From: Flavobacterium anhuiense
Lineage (GTDB): Bacteria > Bacteroidota > Bacteroidia > Flavobacteriales > Flavobacteriaceae
Reading direction: 5' to 3'
DNA: 43,186 nt
NCBI RefSeq assembly: GCF_004151235.1
Contig: NZ_JUIV01000028.1
Coordinates: 1-43,186, forward strand
Made by a program: the position numbers and the translations under genes. Below the pieces are notes generated by a model. It was not told where the DNA came from and ran no database searches. It saw only the letters and a list, made by a program, of their open reading frames with translations. Each line of letters begins with the position of its first letter. Position 1 is the stretch's first letter. Positions 18,908 through 28,161 of this stretch are shown here, in pieces.

Positions 18908-20800
18908 ATGATATCAGCAGCAAGGCAAAGCCTTTTTTTAATCCTTTTTTTATGTTCATCCTGTATAGACGCCCAAAAGATCAGTTCTCCTGATGGACGC
19001 ATGCAGGTTATTTTAAACCTGCCAGATAAAAACAAGCCTGATGGTGTTTCTTATAAAGTTTTATACCAAAGCGAAACGACCCTTTCTGAAGTGGTGCGCG
19101 AATCAAAATTAGGCATCACACGAGAGGATCAGCAGTTTGTGGGGAATCTATTGTTTGTTGGGCAATCCGAATCTGTTTCGGTGAAAGATACGTACGACAT
19201 GATTTGTGGCAAGCGCAAGCATTGCGAAAATACAGCGGTTGAAAAAACATTTCATTTTAAAAACACAAACAATCAGACTTTAGATATCATTTTCAGGGTT
19301 TATAACAACGGAGTAGCCTTTCGTTATGTATTTCCTGATGCTTCCGATTCTAAACTTAGCATTACTGGAGAAGCTACGACATACAGCCTGCCGAAAAAAG
19401 CAGACCGATGGATGCAGCCATACGATCCTTCTTACGAAAGATTTTTTCCTTATAGCACAGGCGAATCAGCAACAGATAAGGCACAGCAATATGGATTTCC
19501 AGCATTGTACAAACTTCAAGACCAACCAGTTTGGGCACTGGTTTCTGAAGCTGATATCAGCAAGGATAACTGCGCTGCCAGATTAACGAGCACTTCAGAT
19601 GCTGATGAATATCAAATCACATATCCTTCTGCTGCGCAATCAGAACAGCCGTGGCATTCCCAATGGCATACCGTAGTAATTGGAAAACTTTCTGATATCG
19701 TGGCTTCTACTCTTATTACAGATGTAAGTGCACCTAGCCGCGTGAAAGATACCCAATGGATTAAGCCTGGTGCCGTTTCGTGGATTTACTGGGCCAACAA
19801 CCGAGGGTCTAAGGATTTTCAGATTGTGAAGGATTATATCGATTTGGCTGTTGAGATGAACTGGCCATACGTGCTCATTGACTGGGAATGGGATGTAATG
19901 GCAAATGGCGGCAGTATTATCGATGCGGTAAACTATGCCAAAAGCAAATCAATAAAGCCTATGATATGGTACAATTCTGGCACAAGCTGGATGGAACCTA
20001 CACCAAACGATCGTTTGCAAACAGCTGAAAAACGAGCTAAAGAATTTTCTTGGCTAAATAAGATTGGAGTGTATGGCATTAAAGTCGACTTTTTTGCAGG
20101 CGATCAGCAAGAAATGATGCAGTATTATATCGCTATTTTAGAGGATGCCGCTAAATATCATCTGATGGTAAATTTTCATGGTGCTACTGTTCCTCGAGGC
20201 TGGGCAAGAACCTATCCGAATCTGATGTCCACCGAGGCAGTTTATGGAGCAGAATGGTACAACAATACGGCTGAACTTACAGATAAAGCGGCTGTACACA
20301 ATACCACGCTCCCTTTTACTCGAAATGTAGTAGGCTCGATGGATTACACTCCTGTTACTTTTTCCAATTCTCAGCATCCGCATATTACTTCTTATGGCCA
20401 CGAATTGGCTTTGGCAGTCGTTTTTGAATCAGGCCTGCAGCATTTTGCCGATAGGCCATCGGCATACAGATCATTGCCTGAACCGGCCAAAGAATTTCTG
20501 AAAAAAGTGCCGGTAAGTTGGGACGATACGCAATTAATTGACGGCTATCCCGGAGAAAAAGTTATTATCGCCCGTAAAAAGGCAAATAAATGGTACATTG
20601 GAGGCTTAAACGGTAAAGATCAGACTCAGACTTTAACTGTAACATTTGATTTCCTTGGCAAAGGAACTTATAGTTTTGAACTTATAAAAGACGGTAAAGA
20701 CGATAAATCTTTTTCTTCTGAAATAATAAAGGTAAAAAAAGGCAGTGTATTAAAAATTGAGTGCCTGCCAAGAGGAGGGTTTACAGGGGTAATAAAATAG
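18908..20800 (+). CDS. GH97 glycoside hydrolase, retaining type (alpha-galactosidase-like), first copy
   Basis: This 630-residue protein has a signal peptide (cleavage near CIDAQ) and the GH97 layout of N-terminal beta-super-sandwich (about 22-275), TIM barrel (280-550) and C-terminal all-beta domain. The barrel carries GIKVDFFAGD, where Asp394 occupies the nucleophile position of retaining GH97 enzymes. Glu443 in STEAVYGAEW is the candidate acid/base. Inverting SusB-type GH97s use glutamates instead, so this is more likely an alpha-galactosidase or related beta-L-arabinopyranosidase than an alpha-glucosidase. NFHGATVPRG and MDYTPVTF are further family motifs. The gene is six bases after the GH2. 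Its target in xyloglucan is not obvious. Confidence 0.88.
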   Translation: MISAARQSLFLILFLCSSCIDAQKISSPDGRMQVILNLPDKNKPDGVSYKVLYQSETTLSEVVRESKLGITREDQQFVGNLLFVGQSESVSVKDTYDMICGKRKHCENTAVEKTFHFKNTNNQTLDIIFRVYNNGVAFRYVFPDASDSKLSITGEATTYSLPKKADRWMQPYDPSYERFFPYSTGESATDKAQQYGFPALYKLQDQPVWALVSEADISKDNCAARLTSTSDADEYQITYPSAAQSEQPWHSQWHTVVIGKLSDIVASTLITDVSAPSRVKDTQWIKPGAVSWIYWANNRGSKDFQIVKDYIDLAVEMNWPYVLIDWEWDVMANGGSIIDAVNYAKSKSIKPMIWYNSGTSWMEPTPNDRLQTAEKRAKEFSWLNKIGVYGIKVDFFAGDQQEMMQYYIAILEDAAKYHLMVNFHGATVPRGWARTYPNLMSTEAVYGAEWYNNTAELTDKAAVHNTTLPFTRNVVGSMDYTPVTFSNSQHPHITSYGHELALAVVFESGLQHFADRPSAYRSLPEPAKEFLKKVPVSWDDTQLIDGYPGEKVIIARKKANKWYIGGLNGKDQTQTLTVTFDFLGKGTYSFELIKDGKDDKSFSSEIIKVKKGSVLKIECLPRGGFTGVIK

Positions 20801-20831
20801 TTAGAATATTGACAATTAAAATAAAAGCATT

Positions 20832-21752
20832 TTGAAAACAAAAGGAATTAGAACCGCATTGCTTATTTTTCTGATGGTTGCAGGAAAGACATTTGGACAA
20901 AGTAAAACCATTAATCTATGGGATAAGAAAGCGCCAGGCGCTATAGCTAATGCCGGTTATAAAGAGACCAATTCAGACGATAGCTGGATGCAGCGTGTCA
21001 CAAATCCGAGATTGGACGTGTATCCTGCTCCTGCAGAAAAAGCAACAGGTACAGCTGTCATTATCTGTCCTGGCGGAGGTTACTCGGGAATGGCTATCGG
21101 GCATGAGGGAAAACAGGTTGCAGAATGGCTCAATAGTCTTGGAATTACGGCTTTTGTACTAAAATACAGATTGCCAGATACTGCTATAATGACTGATAAA
21201 TCGGTTGGTCCTATGCAAGACGGACAGCGTACTATCCGTTTGGTTAGAAGCAGGGCCAAAGAGTGGGGAATCGATCCCAAAAAGATTGGCATTATGGGGT
21301 TTTCTGCTGGTGGGCATTTGGCATCTACTCTTTCTACGCATTTTAATGCAAAAGTATATGATGATGCAGATGCGACTAGTGCGCGTCCAGATTTTTCATT
21401 GCTGATATATCCTGTAATATCAATGCGTGAAGATATCACACATATGGGATCGAGAATTAATCTTTTGGGTGAAAAACCATTAGCGGAGCAGGTTAATAAT
21501 TTTTCAAATGAGCTGCAAGTCAATAGTGAAACTCCGACAGCATTTTTAGTGCATTCGATGGATGATGGTGCTGTACCCGTAGAAAGCAGTATCGAATATG
21601 CTTTAGCGCTAAAGAAAAATAAAATTCCTTGCGAACTCCATATCTACGAAAAAGGAGGTCACGGCTACGGACTTGGCAAATCGGGCAGCACAGAATCTGA
21701 TTGGAGTCTGGCATGCGGCAGATGGCTTAAAGCAAAAGGCTTGATCAATTAA
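20832..21752 (+). CDS. Secreted alpha/beta-hydrolase esterase (acetyl xylan/feruloyl esterase-like), TTG start
   Basis: This 306-residue serine hydrolase should remove acetyl or other acyl groups from the glycan. A catalytic triad is visible: Ser158 in GFSAGG, Asp244 or Asp245 in HSMDDGAVP, and His277 in GGHGYG; the oxyanion motif CPGGGYSG precedes the nucleophile. The fold matches the COG0657 esterase/lipase group that includes the bifunctional acetyl xylan/feruloyl esterases of PULs. The start is a TTG: it is the only one giving the signal peptide (LKTKGIRTALLIF... to KTFGQ, with the first codon read as Met), there is no in-frame ATG upstream after the GH97 stop, and the first ATG downstream (codon 15) would destroy the signal. 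It is the last gene before the 538-base gap. Confidence 0.85.
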   Translation: MKTKGIRTALLIFLMVAGKTFGQSKTINLWDKKAPGAIANAGYKETNSDDSWMQRVTNPRLDVYPAPAEKATGTAVIICPGGGYSGMAIGHEGKQVAEWLNSLGITAFVLKYRLPDTAIMTDKSVGPMQDGQRTIRLVRSRAKEWGIDPKKIGIMGFSAGGHLASTLSTHFNAKVYDDADATSARPDFSLLIYPVISMREDITHMGSRINLLGEKPLAEQVNNFSNELQVNSETPTAFLVHSMDDGAVPVESSIEYALALKKNKIPCELHIYEKGGHGYGLGKSGSTESDWSLACGRWLKAKGLIN

Positions 21753-21776
21753 AAGAACCTAACCCGTTGGTATAAA

Positions 21777-21925
21777 AATTTTAAACACATAGGAACATAG
21801 ATTTTATGTTTTTTAAAGTCTCCAAAAGAGAAATTTATTTCTTTCACATAGCTACTATGTGCATTTAAACTAGTGAAACGCCTTTTTTAAGCTTTTCTGA
21901 ATCTATGTTTCTATGTGTTAAAATT
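21777..21925. repeat. MITE/REP-like element with 26-27 bp terminal inverted repeats
   Basis: The left arm, 21777-21803 (ending ACACATAGGAACATAGATT), pairs with the right arm, 21900-21925 (AATCTATGTTTCTATGTGTT...), with one mismatch and one single-base gap. Inside is a second perfect stem CACATAG-CTA-CTATGTG (21845-21861). No ORF lies within the 149 bases. The shape resembles a non-autonomous mobile or extragenic palindromic repeat; that identity needs other genomic copies to prove. Confidence 0.6.
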
Positions 21926-22068
21926 AAATTTGGAGTAATTGCACCCAATGGGCAAGAACCTATATTTAATTTCTCAGCCACTGTCTGTTTGCGGAAGCAG
22001 ATCTTTTTGGAAAACCAATCAATTCATCTTTATATGGTCTAAAATATAGATGATTACAACAATTATTG

Positions 22069-22122
22069 CCCTTTTTTAATACAAAGCGTACCGTAGTTAG
22101 CTATTTTTTCTTGTCAAATTTG
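22069..22122 (+). promoter_or_regulatory. Candidate HTCS-controlled promoter block upstream of second GH97 (copy 2 of shared block)
   Basis: These 54 bases match the SusC-upstream block at 708-762 in order and spacing: CCCTTTTTT, AATACAAA, ACCGTAGTT, AGCTA, TTGT, CAAATTTG. The end, CAAATTTG, is one base off the -7 consensus TAnnTTTG. The predicted transcript start is near 22129, leaving an unusually long leader before the ATG at 22291. Conservation over 50 bases in otherwise different intergenic DNA suggests a shared regulator. Confidence 0.5.
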
Positions 22123-22290
22123 CCCGTTGAAAAAACTTCGAAGCTATAATTCAAATTACCAATATGAATTAGTGCAGCGAGATGTCAAAAATAGTTTTCC
22201 AAAAGAGATGACGCTTACTCGAACGTTTTTAAGTTTTTTCAAAGCGCACTAAAAAACATTTACTTACTAACTAGAATAACCACACATCAA

Positions 22291-24273
22291 ATGAACAGGA
22301 CTTTATTACAGGCAATTATTTTTATATTTTTATCAGCAAGCGGATCGGCGCAAGTGCTTCATCTCAAATCTCCCAACGGAAAGATTGAGATGGAATTAGA
22401 AAACGGCACCAAAATCCGATGGTCTGTAAAACATAACAATACAGAAGTCGTTGCTCCTTCTGCTATTTCACTAACCTTGGGCAGCGGAGAGGTTTTAGGA
22501 AACAATGCCAAAATTGCAAGTACTAAAAATTCGGCTTCCAACACCATTTTTGAAACGCCTGTTTATAAAAAGAAAACGGTTGTCGACCAATACAATCAGC
22601 TGATTGTGAATTTTAAAGGGAATTTTGGCCTGATACTAAGAGCCTATAATGATGGTGTAGCGTATCGTTTTTTTACAAATAAGAATAAAAAAATTACCAT
22701 TGTATCTGAAGAAGCCAGTTTTAACTTCAGTCAAGACCATAAAGCTTTTGTGCCCTATGTTCGCGATATAAGAGAAAAAGACATGTACACTTCTGCTTTT
22801 GAAGCGCTTTATGATGAAATTCCGCTTTCTAAATTTGTCAAAGATTCATTGGCTATTTCTCCGCTTCTTGTTGATTTAGGAAATGGAAAAAAAGCATCTA
22901 TTATTGAGGCTGAACTCCAAGATTATCCTGGGATGTTCTTAACACGCAATAATGAGGCACAATATGGCCTGAAGGGAATATTTGCCCGTTATCCAAAAAA
23001 AGAACGTTTAGGAGGCTATAATAAAATGAACTACATGGTCTCTGAGAGAGAAAACTACATTGCGGAAACAAATGGCAGCAGAAGTTTTCCTTGGAGGGCA
23101 GTCATAATAAGCGAAAACGACAGCGAGCTTTTGAATAATGATATGGTTCAGAAACTTTCTTCGCCTTCACAAATTTCCGATATAAGCTGGATAAAGCCTG
23201 GTAAAGTTGCTTGGGACTGGTGGAATGATTGGAATATATCGAAAGTAGATTTTAAGGCAGGAATCAATACGCAGACTTATAAATATTATATTGATTTTGC
23301 CTCTAAAAACAATATTGAATATGTGGTGATAGACGAGGGATGGAGTGAAGAAACCGATATCTTGAAGATCTCGCCTGCTATGGGCATTAAGGAGCTTATC
23401 GAATACGGTAAGAAAAAAAATGTCGGAATCATCCTTTGGGCTTCATGGTATGCCATAAATCAGGTTTTAGATGATGCATTTGCGAAGTATTCGAATATGG
23501 GAGTGAAAGGCTTTAAAATAGATTTCATAGACCGTGACGATCAAAAAATGGTTAACTCTCTTTATAATATTGCCAATAAAGCAGCTTCTTACAAACTTCT
23601 TATTGATTATCACGGAATGTATAAGCCAACGGGCATTCAAAGAACCTATCCTAATATTGTGAATTTTGAAGGCGTTAAAGGATTGGAAAATGCCAAATGG
23701 ACACCACATGATGACATGCCGCATTATGAAACAAGCATACCTTTTATAAGAATGCTGGCCGGGCCTATGGATTATACGCCGGGAGCAATGCGCAATGCTA
23801 CAAAAGCAGATTTTCGTCCAAGCAATTCGCTGCCTATGAGCCAAGGCACAAGATGCCATCAGTTGGGAATGTATGTTCTTTATGAAGCGCCGTTGCAAAT
23901 GATGGCAGATAGTCCAACAGCTTATATGAAAGAGCAGGAAAGCACCACATTTATATCTCAAATTCCAACCACTTTTGATGAAACTGTTGCGTTGGATGGA
24001 AAAGTGGGCCAATATGCGGCCATTGCCAGAAAAAAAGGCAATACATGGTTTGTAGGCGGATTAACCAATTGGTCGGCTAGAGAAATAGAGATCGATTTAT
24101 CTTTCCTTGGAAAAGGAAGCTTTACAGCAGAAATTTTTAAAGACGGATTGAATGCTGAAAAAGATCCTACAGATTATAAGCGCGAAATAATTAAAGTGAC
24201 CAATGCCAGCAAACTGAAAGTGCAAATGGCACCTGGAGGTGGTTTTGCGATTATAATTAACCCAGAAAAATAG
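22291..24273 (+). CDS. GH97 glycoside hydrolase, retaining type, second copy
   Basis: This 660-residue protein has a signal peptide ending near GSAQ, the GH97 N-terminal domain (KSPNGKIEMELENG onward), a TIM barrel with KPGKVAWDWWNDW, and a C-terminal beta domain. Asp411 in GFKIDFIDRDD matches the nucleophile of retaining GH97s; Glu460 in VNFEGVKGLENAKW is the candidate acid/base. DYHGMYKPTGIQRTYPN and GPMDYTPGAM are strong family motifs. It is clearly diverged from the first GH97, so this is not a recent duplication. It probably leads the second plus-strand transcription unit. An alpha-galactosidase-like activity is likely from the Asp nucleophile; the true substrate is unknown. Confidence 0.9.
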   Translation: MNRTLLQAIIFIFLSASGSAQVLHLKSPNGKIEMELENGTKIRWSVKHNNTEVVAPSAISLTLGSGEVLGNNAKIASTKNSASNTIFETPVYKKKTVVDQYNQLIVNFKGNFGLILRAYNDGVAYRFFTNKNKKITIVSEEASFNFSQDHKAFVPYVRDIREKDMYTSAFEALYDEIPLSKFVKDSLAISPLLVDLGNGKKASIIEAELQDYPGMFLTRNNEAQYGLKGIFARYPKKERLGGYNKMNYMVSERENYIAETNGSRSFPWRAVIISENDSELLNNDMVQKLSSPSQISDISWIKPGKVAWDWWNDWNISKVDFKAGINTQTYKYYIDFASKNNIEYVVIDEGWSEETDILKISPAMGIKELIEYGKKKNVGIILWASWYAINQVLDDAFAKYSNMGVKGFKIDFIDRDDQKMVNSLYNIANKAASYKLLIDYHGMYKPTGIQRTYPNIVNFEGVKGLENAKWTPHDDMPHYETSIPFIRMLAGPMDYTPGAMRNATKADFRPSNSLPMSQGTRCHQLGMYVLYEAPLQMMADSPTAYMKEQESTTFISQIPTTFDETVALDGKVGQYAAIARKKGNTWFVGGLTNWSAREIEIDLSFLGKGSFTAEIFKDGLNAEKDPTDYKREIIKVTNASKLKVQMAPGGGFAIIINPEK

Positions 24274-24356
24274 TTAAAATATCTCGGAATGAATCTCTTG
24301 CTTATTGAGGCAAGTATTGTTCTGTAACCTGATAATGAATTAGAAAGTATACCATA

Positions 24357-26561
24357 ATGAAAAAAAGATATATCACTGTACTGCTATTATTATATTTTTT
24401 CCTCTCACCATTTTTTGGATGGGCGCAAAAGGCTCTTTATTTAGATCAAAGCCAACCGATCGAAGTTCGTGTAAAGGATGCCTTATCGCGAATGACGGTA
24501 GAAGAAAAAGTGGCACTTTGCCATGCGCAGTCAAAGTTCAGCTCTAAAGGAGTTCCGCGTCTGGGCATACCAGATGTATGGTCATCAGATGGATCGCACG
24601 GAGTAAGCGATGAAAAATTGTGGGATGAGTGGAACTCGGCACAATGGACCAGTGATTCCTGCACTGCTTTTCCTGCTTTAACCTGCCTGGCGGCAACATT
24701 CAACCCAAAGATAGCACAGCTTTACGGCACATCTATTGGAGAAGAAGCCCGATACCGAAACAAAACCATGCTGTTAGGGCCTGGCGTCAATATTTACCGT
24801 ACGCCACTTAATGGGCGAAATTTCGAATACATGGGCGAAGATCCTTTTTTGGCTTCGCGAATGGTGGTTCCATACGTGCAAGGCGTACAGTCTAATGGAG
24901 TGGCGGCATGCGTGAAACATTTCGCCCTGAACAATCAGGAAATTGCTCGTGGTGAAATTAATGTCAATGTAAGCGATCGCGCCTTGCATGAGATTTATTT
25001 TCCAGCCTTCAAAGCAGCAGTTCAGGAAGGAAACGTATGGTCTATCATGGGAGCATACAACAAAATATGGGGTGTACATTGCTGCCACAACGACATCTTG
25101 CTCAACCAAATCTTAAAAATCGATTGGAAATTTGATGGTGTAGTGGTTAGCGATTGGGGAGGTGTCCATAATACGGATGAAGCGGTCAATGGCGGACTTG
25201 ATATTGAAATGGGCACTTATACAAACGGATTGACCACGCAAGGCCATTTTCCTTTTTCGAGCTATTATTTAGCCGATCCTCTTTTAAAGGGAATTAAATC
25301 GGGCCAATACGAAATGTCAAAACTTGACGATAAAGCAAGCCGAATTCTCCGAATGATTTTCCGCACCACTATGAGCGCCAAGCGTCCTTATGGCCGTTTT
25401 GTTTCTCCAGAACATAGCGATGCAGCTAGAAAAATAGCACAGGAAGGAATCGTACTGCTTAAAAATGAGAAACAGTTTTTGCCTATTCCACAAGGCAGAT
25501 ATAAAAAAATTGCTGTGATAGGTGAAAATGCCGTGAAAAGCCTGATTGTTGGCGGAGGTTCTACGTCATTGAAAGCGGCTTACGAAATTTCTCCTTTGCA
25601 GGGATTAAAAAATAAATACGGCGAAAATAATATTGTTTACAGTATGGGATATGCTTCGGGACGACCGCTTTATGGCGCCGAAGAACCCTCTAAATTAAAC
25701 CTTGATTCTTTGCAAAATGCCGCAATTGAAACTGCCCGCCATGCAGATATAGTGCTTTTTGTTGGAGGGTTGAATAAAAATTATTTTCAAGATTGCGAAA
25801 GCGGAGACCGTAAATCACTGAGTCTGCCGTTTGGTCAAGATAAGCTTATTGAAGAAATTCAGAAAGTGAATCATAACGTTGCAGTTGTTTTATTAAGCGG
25901 AAATGCGGTTTTGATGCCTTGGCTTAATAAGGCAAAAGCCGTTGTGCAAGGATGGTATCTTGGCTCGGAAGCAGGAAATGCTTTGGCCGATATTATTTCG
26001 GGCGAAGCAAACCCATCAGGAAAGCTCCCTATTTCATTTCCTAAAAAACTGGAAGACGTAGGGGCACATTCTTTTGACCAGCTTTGTTATCCAGGTGATG
26101 GAAATAATGTCTATCATAAAGAAGACATCTTAGTAGGATACCGCTGGTACGATACTAAAAAAATCCCTGTGCTTTTCCCTTTCGGATATGGATTGAGCTA
26201 CACCACATTCCAGTACGGAAAGCCAGCTGTTTCATCAAAAACGATTACAACTGCTGACTCTTTAGAGGTAACCGTTTCCATAAAAAACACAGGAAAAGTG
26301 GCAGGAAAAGAAGTTGTGCAGCTTTATGTTAATGACGAAACATCGAGCCTGCCTCGTCCTACTAAAGAATTAAAAGGATTTGAAAAAATTTCGCTTGAGC
26401 CGGGAGAAGAAAAAACAGTGCGTTTTACTTTAACAAAAAAAGATCTTTCTTATTACGACGACACTAAAAAAGAATGGATTGCAGAACCAGGCAAATTCAG
26501 AATAATGATTGGAGCTTCGGCTACTGATATTAGAGGTGTGGCAGATTTTAATTTAAAATAA
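24357..26561 (+). CDS. GH3 beta-glucosidase
   Basis: This 734-residue periplasmic GH3 should trim glucose from the non-reducing end of xyloglucan oligosaccharides once xylose is removed. A signal peptide ends near GWAQ. Domain order is the (beta/alpha) N-terminal domain (about 30-345), the alpha/beta sandwich (370-600) and a fibronectin type III-like C-terminal domain (650-730, with VKNTGKVAG-like KNTGKVAGKEVVQLYV). The nucleophile is Asp266 in VVVSDWGGVH. Substrate-binding motifs include GRNFEYMGEDP and KHFALNNQE. The acid/base lies in the second domain and is not assigned. It follows the second GH97 by 83 bases and precedes the GH43 by 22, so it is co-transcribed with them. Confidence 0.92.
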   Translation: MKKRYITVLLLLYFFLSPFFGWAQKALYLDQSQPIEVRVKDALSRMTVEEKVALCHAQSKFSSKGVPRLGIPDVWSSDGSHGVSDEKLWDEWNSAQWTSDSCTAFPALTCLAATFNPKIAQLYGTSIGEEARYRNKTMLLGPGVNIYRTPLNGRNFEYMGEDPFLASRMVVPYVQGVQSNGVAACVKHFALNNQEIARGEINVNVSDRALHEIYFPAFKAAVQEGNVWSIMGAYNKIWGVHCCHNDILLNQILKIDWKFDGVVVSDWGGVHNTDEAVNGGLDIEMGTYTNGLTTQGHFPFSSYYLADPLLKGIKSGQYEMSKLDDKASRILRMIFRTTMSAKRPYGRFVSPEHSDAARKIAQEGIVLLKNEKQFLPIPQGRYKKIAVIGENAVKSLIVGGGSTSLKAAYEISPLQGLKNKYGENNIVYSMGYASGRPLYGAEEPSKLNLDSLQNAAIETARHADIVLFVGGLNKNYFQDCESGDRKSLSLPFGQDKLIEEIQKVNHNVAVVLLSGNAVLMPWLNKAKAVVQGWYLGSEAGNALADIISGEANPSGKLPISFPKKLEDVGAHSFDQLCYPGDGNNVYHKEDILVGYRWYDTKKIPVLFPFGYGLSYTTFQYGKPAVSSKTITTADSLEVTVSIKNTGKVAGKEVVQLYVNDETSSLPRPTKELKGFEKISLEPGEEKTVRFTLTKKDLSYYDDTKKEWIAEPGKFRIMIGASATDIRGVADFNLK

Positions 26562-26583
26562 AGCATTGCAATAATTTACAATT

Positions 26584-28158
26584 ATGAAAAGAATAATTTT
26601 CCTTTTAATTACTATAGTCGGATGCTGCCATTTTTTGAATGCGCAAGGATACAAGAATCCAGTTATTTCTGGATTTCATCCCGATCCGAGCGTTTGCAGA
26701 GTAGGAGATGACTATTATCTGGTGACTTCCAGCTTTGAGTACTTTCCGGGAGTTCCTGTTTTTCACAGTAAAGATTTAATCAATTGGACCAAAATTGGAC
26801 ATTGCCTTACGCGTGCTTCTCAGCTCAAATTAGACAAATGCGCTCCTTCAGCTGGGATTTATGCTCCAACAATCCGTTATCATGAAGGCCGTTTTTATAT
26901 GGTCACGACCAATGTATCGGGCGGAGGAAATTTTTATGTGCATACCGATAATCCTGCAGGAGAATGGTCAGAACCCGTTTTTGTAGATCAGGGCGGTATA
27001 GATCCTTCTTTATATTTCGAAGGGGACAAATCTTATTTTGTATCGAATCAGAATGGCATTACCATTTGCGAAATTGATATTAAAACAGGAAAAAAACTCA
27101 CCAAAGGACAAACGGTGTGGAATGGAACAGGAGGACGTTATCCTGAAGCGCCTCACATTTATAAAAAAGACGGCTGGTATTACCTGCTTATTTCAGAAGG
27201 AGGCACAGAATACGGCCATAAAATAACCATAGCGCGAAGCAGGAACATTTATGGACCTTATGAATCCAATCCTGCCAATCCGATTCTGACGCATATTAAC
27301 GAAATTGCTCAAAGCAATCCGATTCAAGGGACTGGGCATGGTGATTTTATTCAGGCGCATGATGGTTCTTGGTGGATTGTCTTTCTGGCTTTCCGTCCGC
27401 AAAGTCTGCTGCACCATGTTTTAGGCCGAGAAACTTTTTTGGCTCCTGTAAGATGGGATGCAGATGCTTGGCCCGTAATAAATGGCAATGGCACAGTAAA
27501 TATAGATATGAATGTGCCTACTTTACCATTACAGGCTGTAAAACCTCATGATTTTTCTACGAGTTTTGATGAAATGAAGCTCGGTGTGGATTGGAATTAT
27601 CTCAGAAATCCTTTCATGCCGCAATACTCGCTTACCGAAAAGAAAGGTTCATTGCGATTAAAAGCCACTTCGGTATCTTTAGACGATAATGATTCGCCAA
27701 CCTTTGCAGGACGCAGACAGGAACACATTGATTTTTCAGCTTCCACCGTGATGTCATTGAATAATGCAAAAGCAAAAGATGAAGCTGGAATGACCATCTT
27801 CTATTCGAGTCAGGCTCATTATGATCTTTCTTTGAAAAAAACAGAAAAAGGCAAAAACAAACTAGTATTGCGTTATAAAATGGGCATATTGAATCATACC
27901 GCATCTGAAGTGGAAATTCCTGCCGATACAATTTATTTGAAAGTGGAAGGCAATAAGGATTTTTACAGCTTCTATTATTCTTTGGATGGAAAGGAATTTA
28001 AGTTTTTGGATAAAATCAATGTTTGGTATCTAAGCTCTGAGACAAATGGAGGTTTTACTGGCGTGTATGTTGGACTGTATGCCTCATCTCAAAATAAAAA
28101 TACCAAAGCCTTTGCGGATTTTGACAGTTTCACATATAAACCCGGTAAAATGGAATAG
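26584..28158 (+). CDS. GH43 alpha-L-arabinofuranosidase-like enzyme (two-domain, subfamily 12-like)
   Basis: This 524-residue enzyme has a signal peptide ending in FLNAQ, a five-blade GH43 propeller (about 22-310) and a C-terminal beta-sandwich (about 325-520) typical of the two-domain GH43 group. The three catalytic acids are visible: base Asp34 in GFHPDPS, pKa modulator Asp140 in GGIDPSL, and acid Glu188 in RYPEAPH. It probably removes arabinofuranose from arabinoxylosyl side chains, as in solanaceous-type xyloglucan; xylosidase activity is the main alternative. Xyloglucan loci of Bacteroides carry GH43 enzymes of this architecture. The next gene starts three bases after its stop. Confidence 0.88.
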   Translation: MKRIIFLLITIVGCCHFLNAQGYKNPVISGFHPDPSVCRVGDDYYLVTSSFEYFPGVPVFHSKDLINWTKIGHCLTRASQLKLDKCAPSAGIYAPTIRYHEGRFYMVTTNVSGGGNFYVHTDNPAGEWSEPVFVDQGGIDPSLYFEGDKSYFVSNQNGITICEIDIKTGKKLTKGQTVWNGTGGRYPEAPHIYKKDGWYYLLISEGGTEYGHKITIARSRNIYGPYESNPANPILTHINEIAQSNPIQGTGHGDFIQAHDGSWWIVFLAFRPQSLLHHVLGRETFLAPVRWDADAWPVINGNGTVNIDMNVPTLPLQAVKPHDFSTSFDEMKLGVDWNYLRNPFMPQYSLTEKKGSLRLKATSVSLDDNDSPTFAGRRQEHIDFSASTVMSLNNAKAKDEAGMTIFYSSQAHYDLSLKKTEKGKNKLVLRYKMGILNHTASEVEIPADTIYLKVEGNKDFYSFYYSLDGKEFKFLDKINVWYLSSETNGGFTGVYVGLYASSQNKNTKAFADFDSFTYKPGKME

Positions 28159-28161
28159 AAA

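Larger units (their letters stand above)
21753..22290. other. Long intergenic gap splitting the plus-strand gene series
   Basis: This 538-base stretch carries no credible gene. Its left half holds the MITE-like inverted repeat at 21777-21925, and its right half holds the second copy of the SusC-type promoter block at 22069-22122, followed by a leader of about 160 bases. The gap suggests that the second half of the locus (GH97 onward) is a separate transcription unit under the same regulator. Confidence 0.7.
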
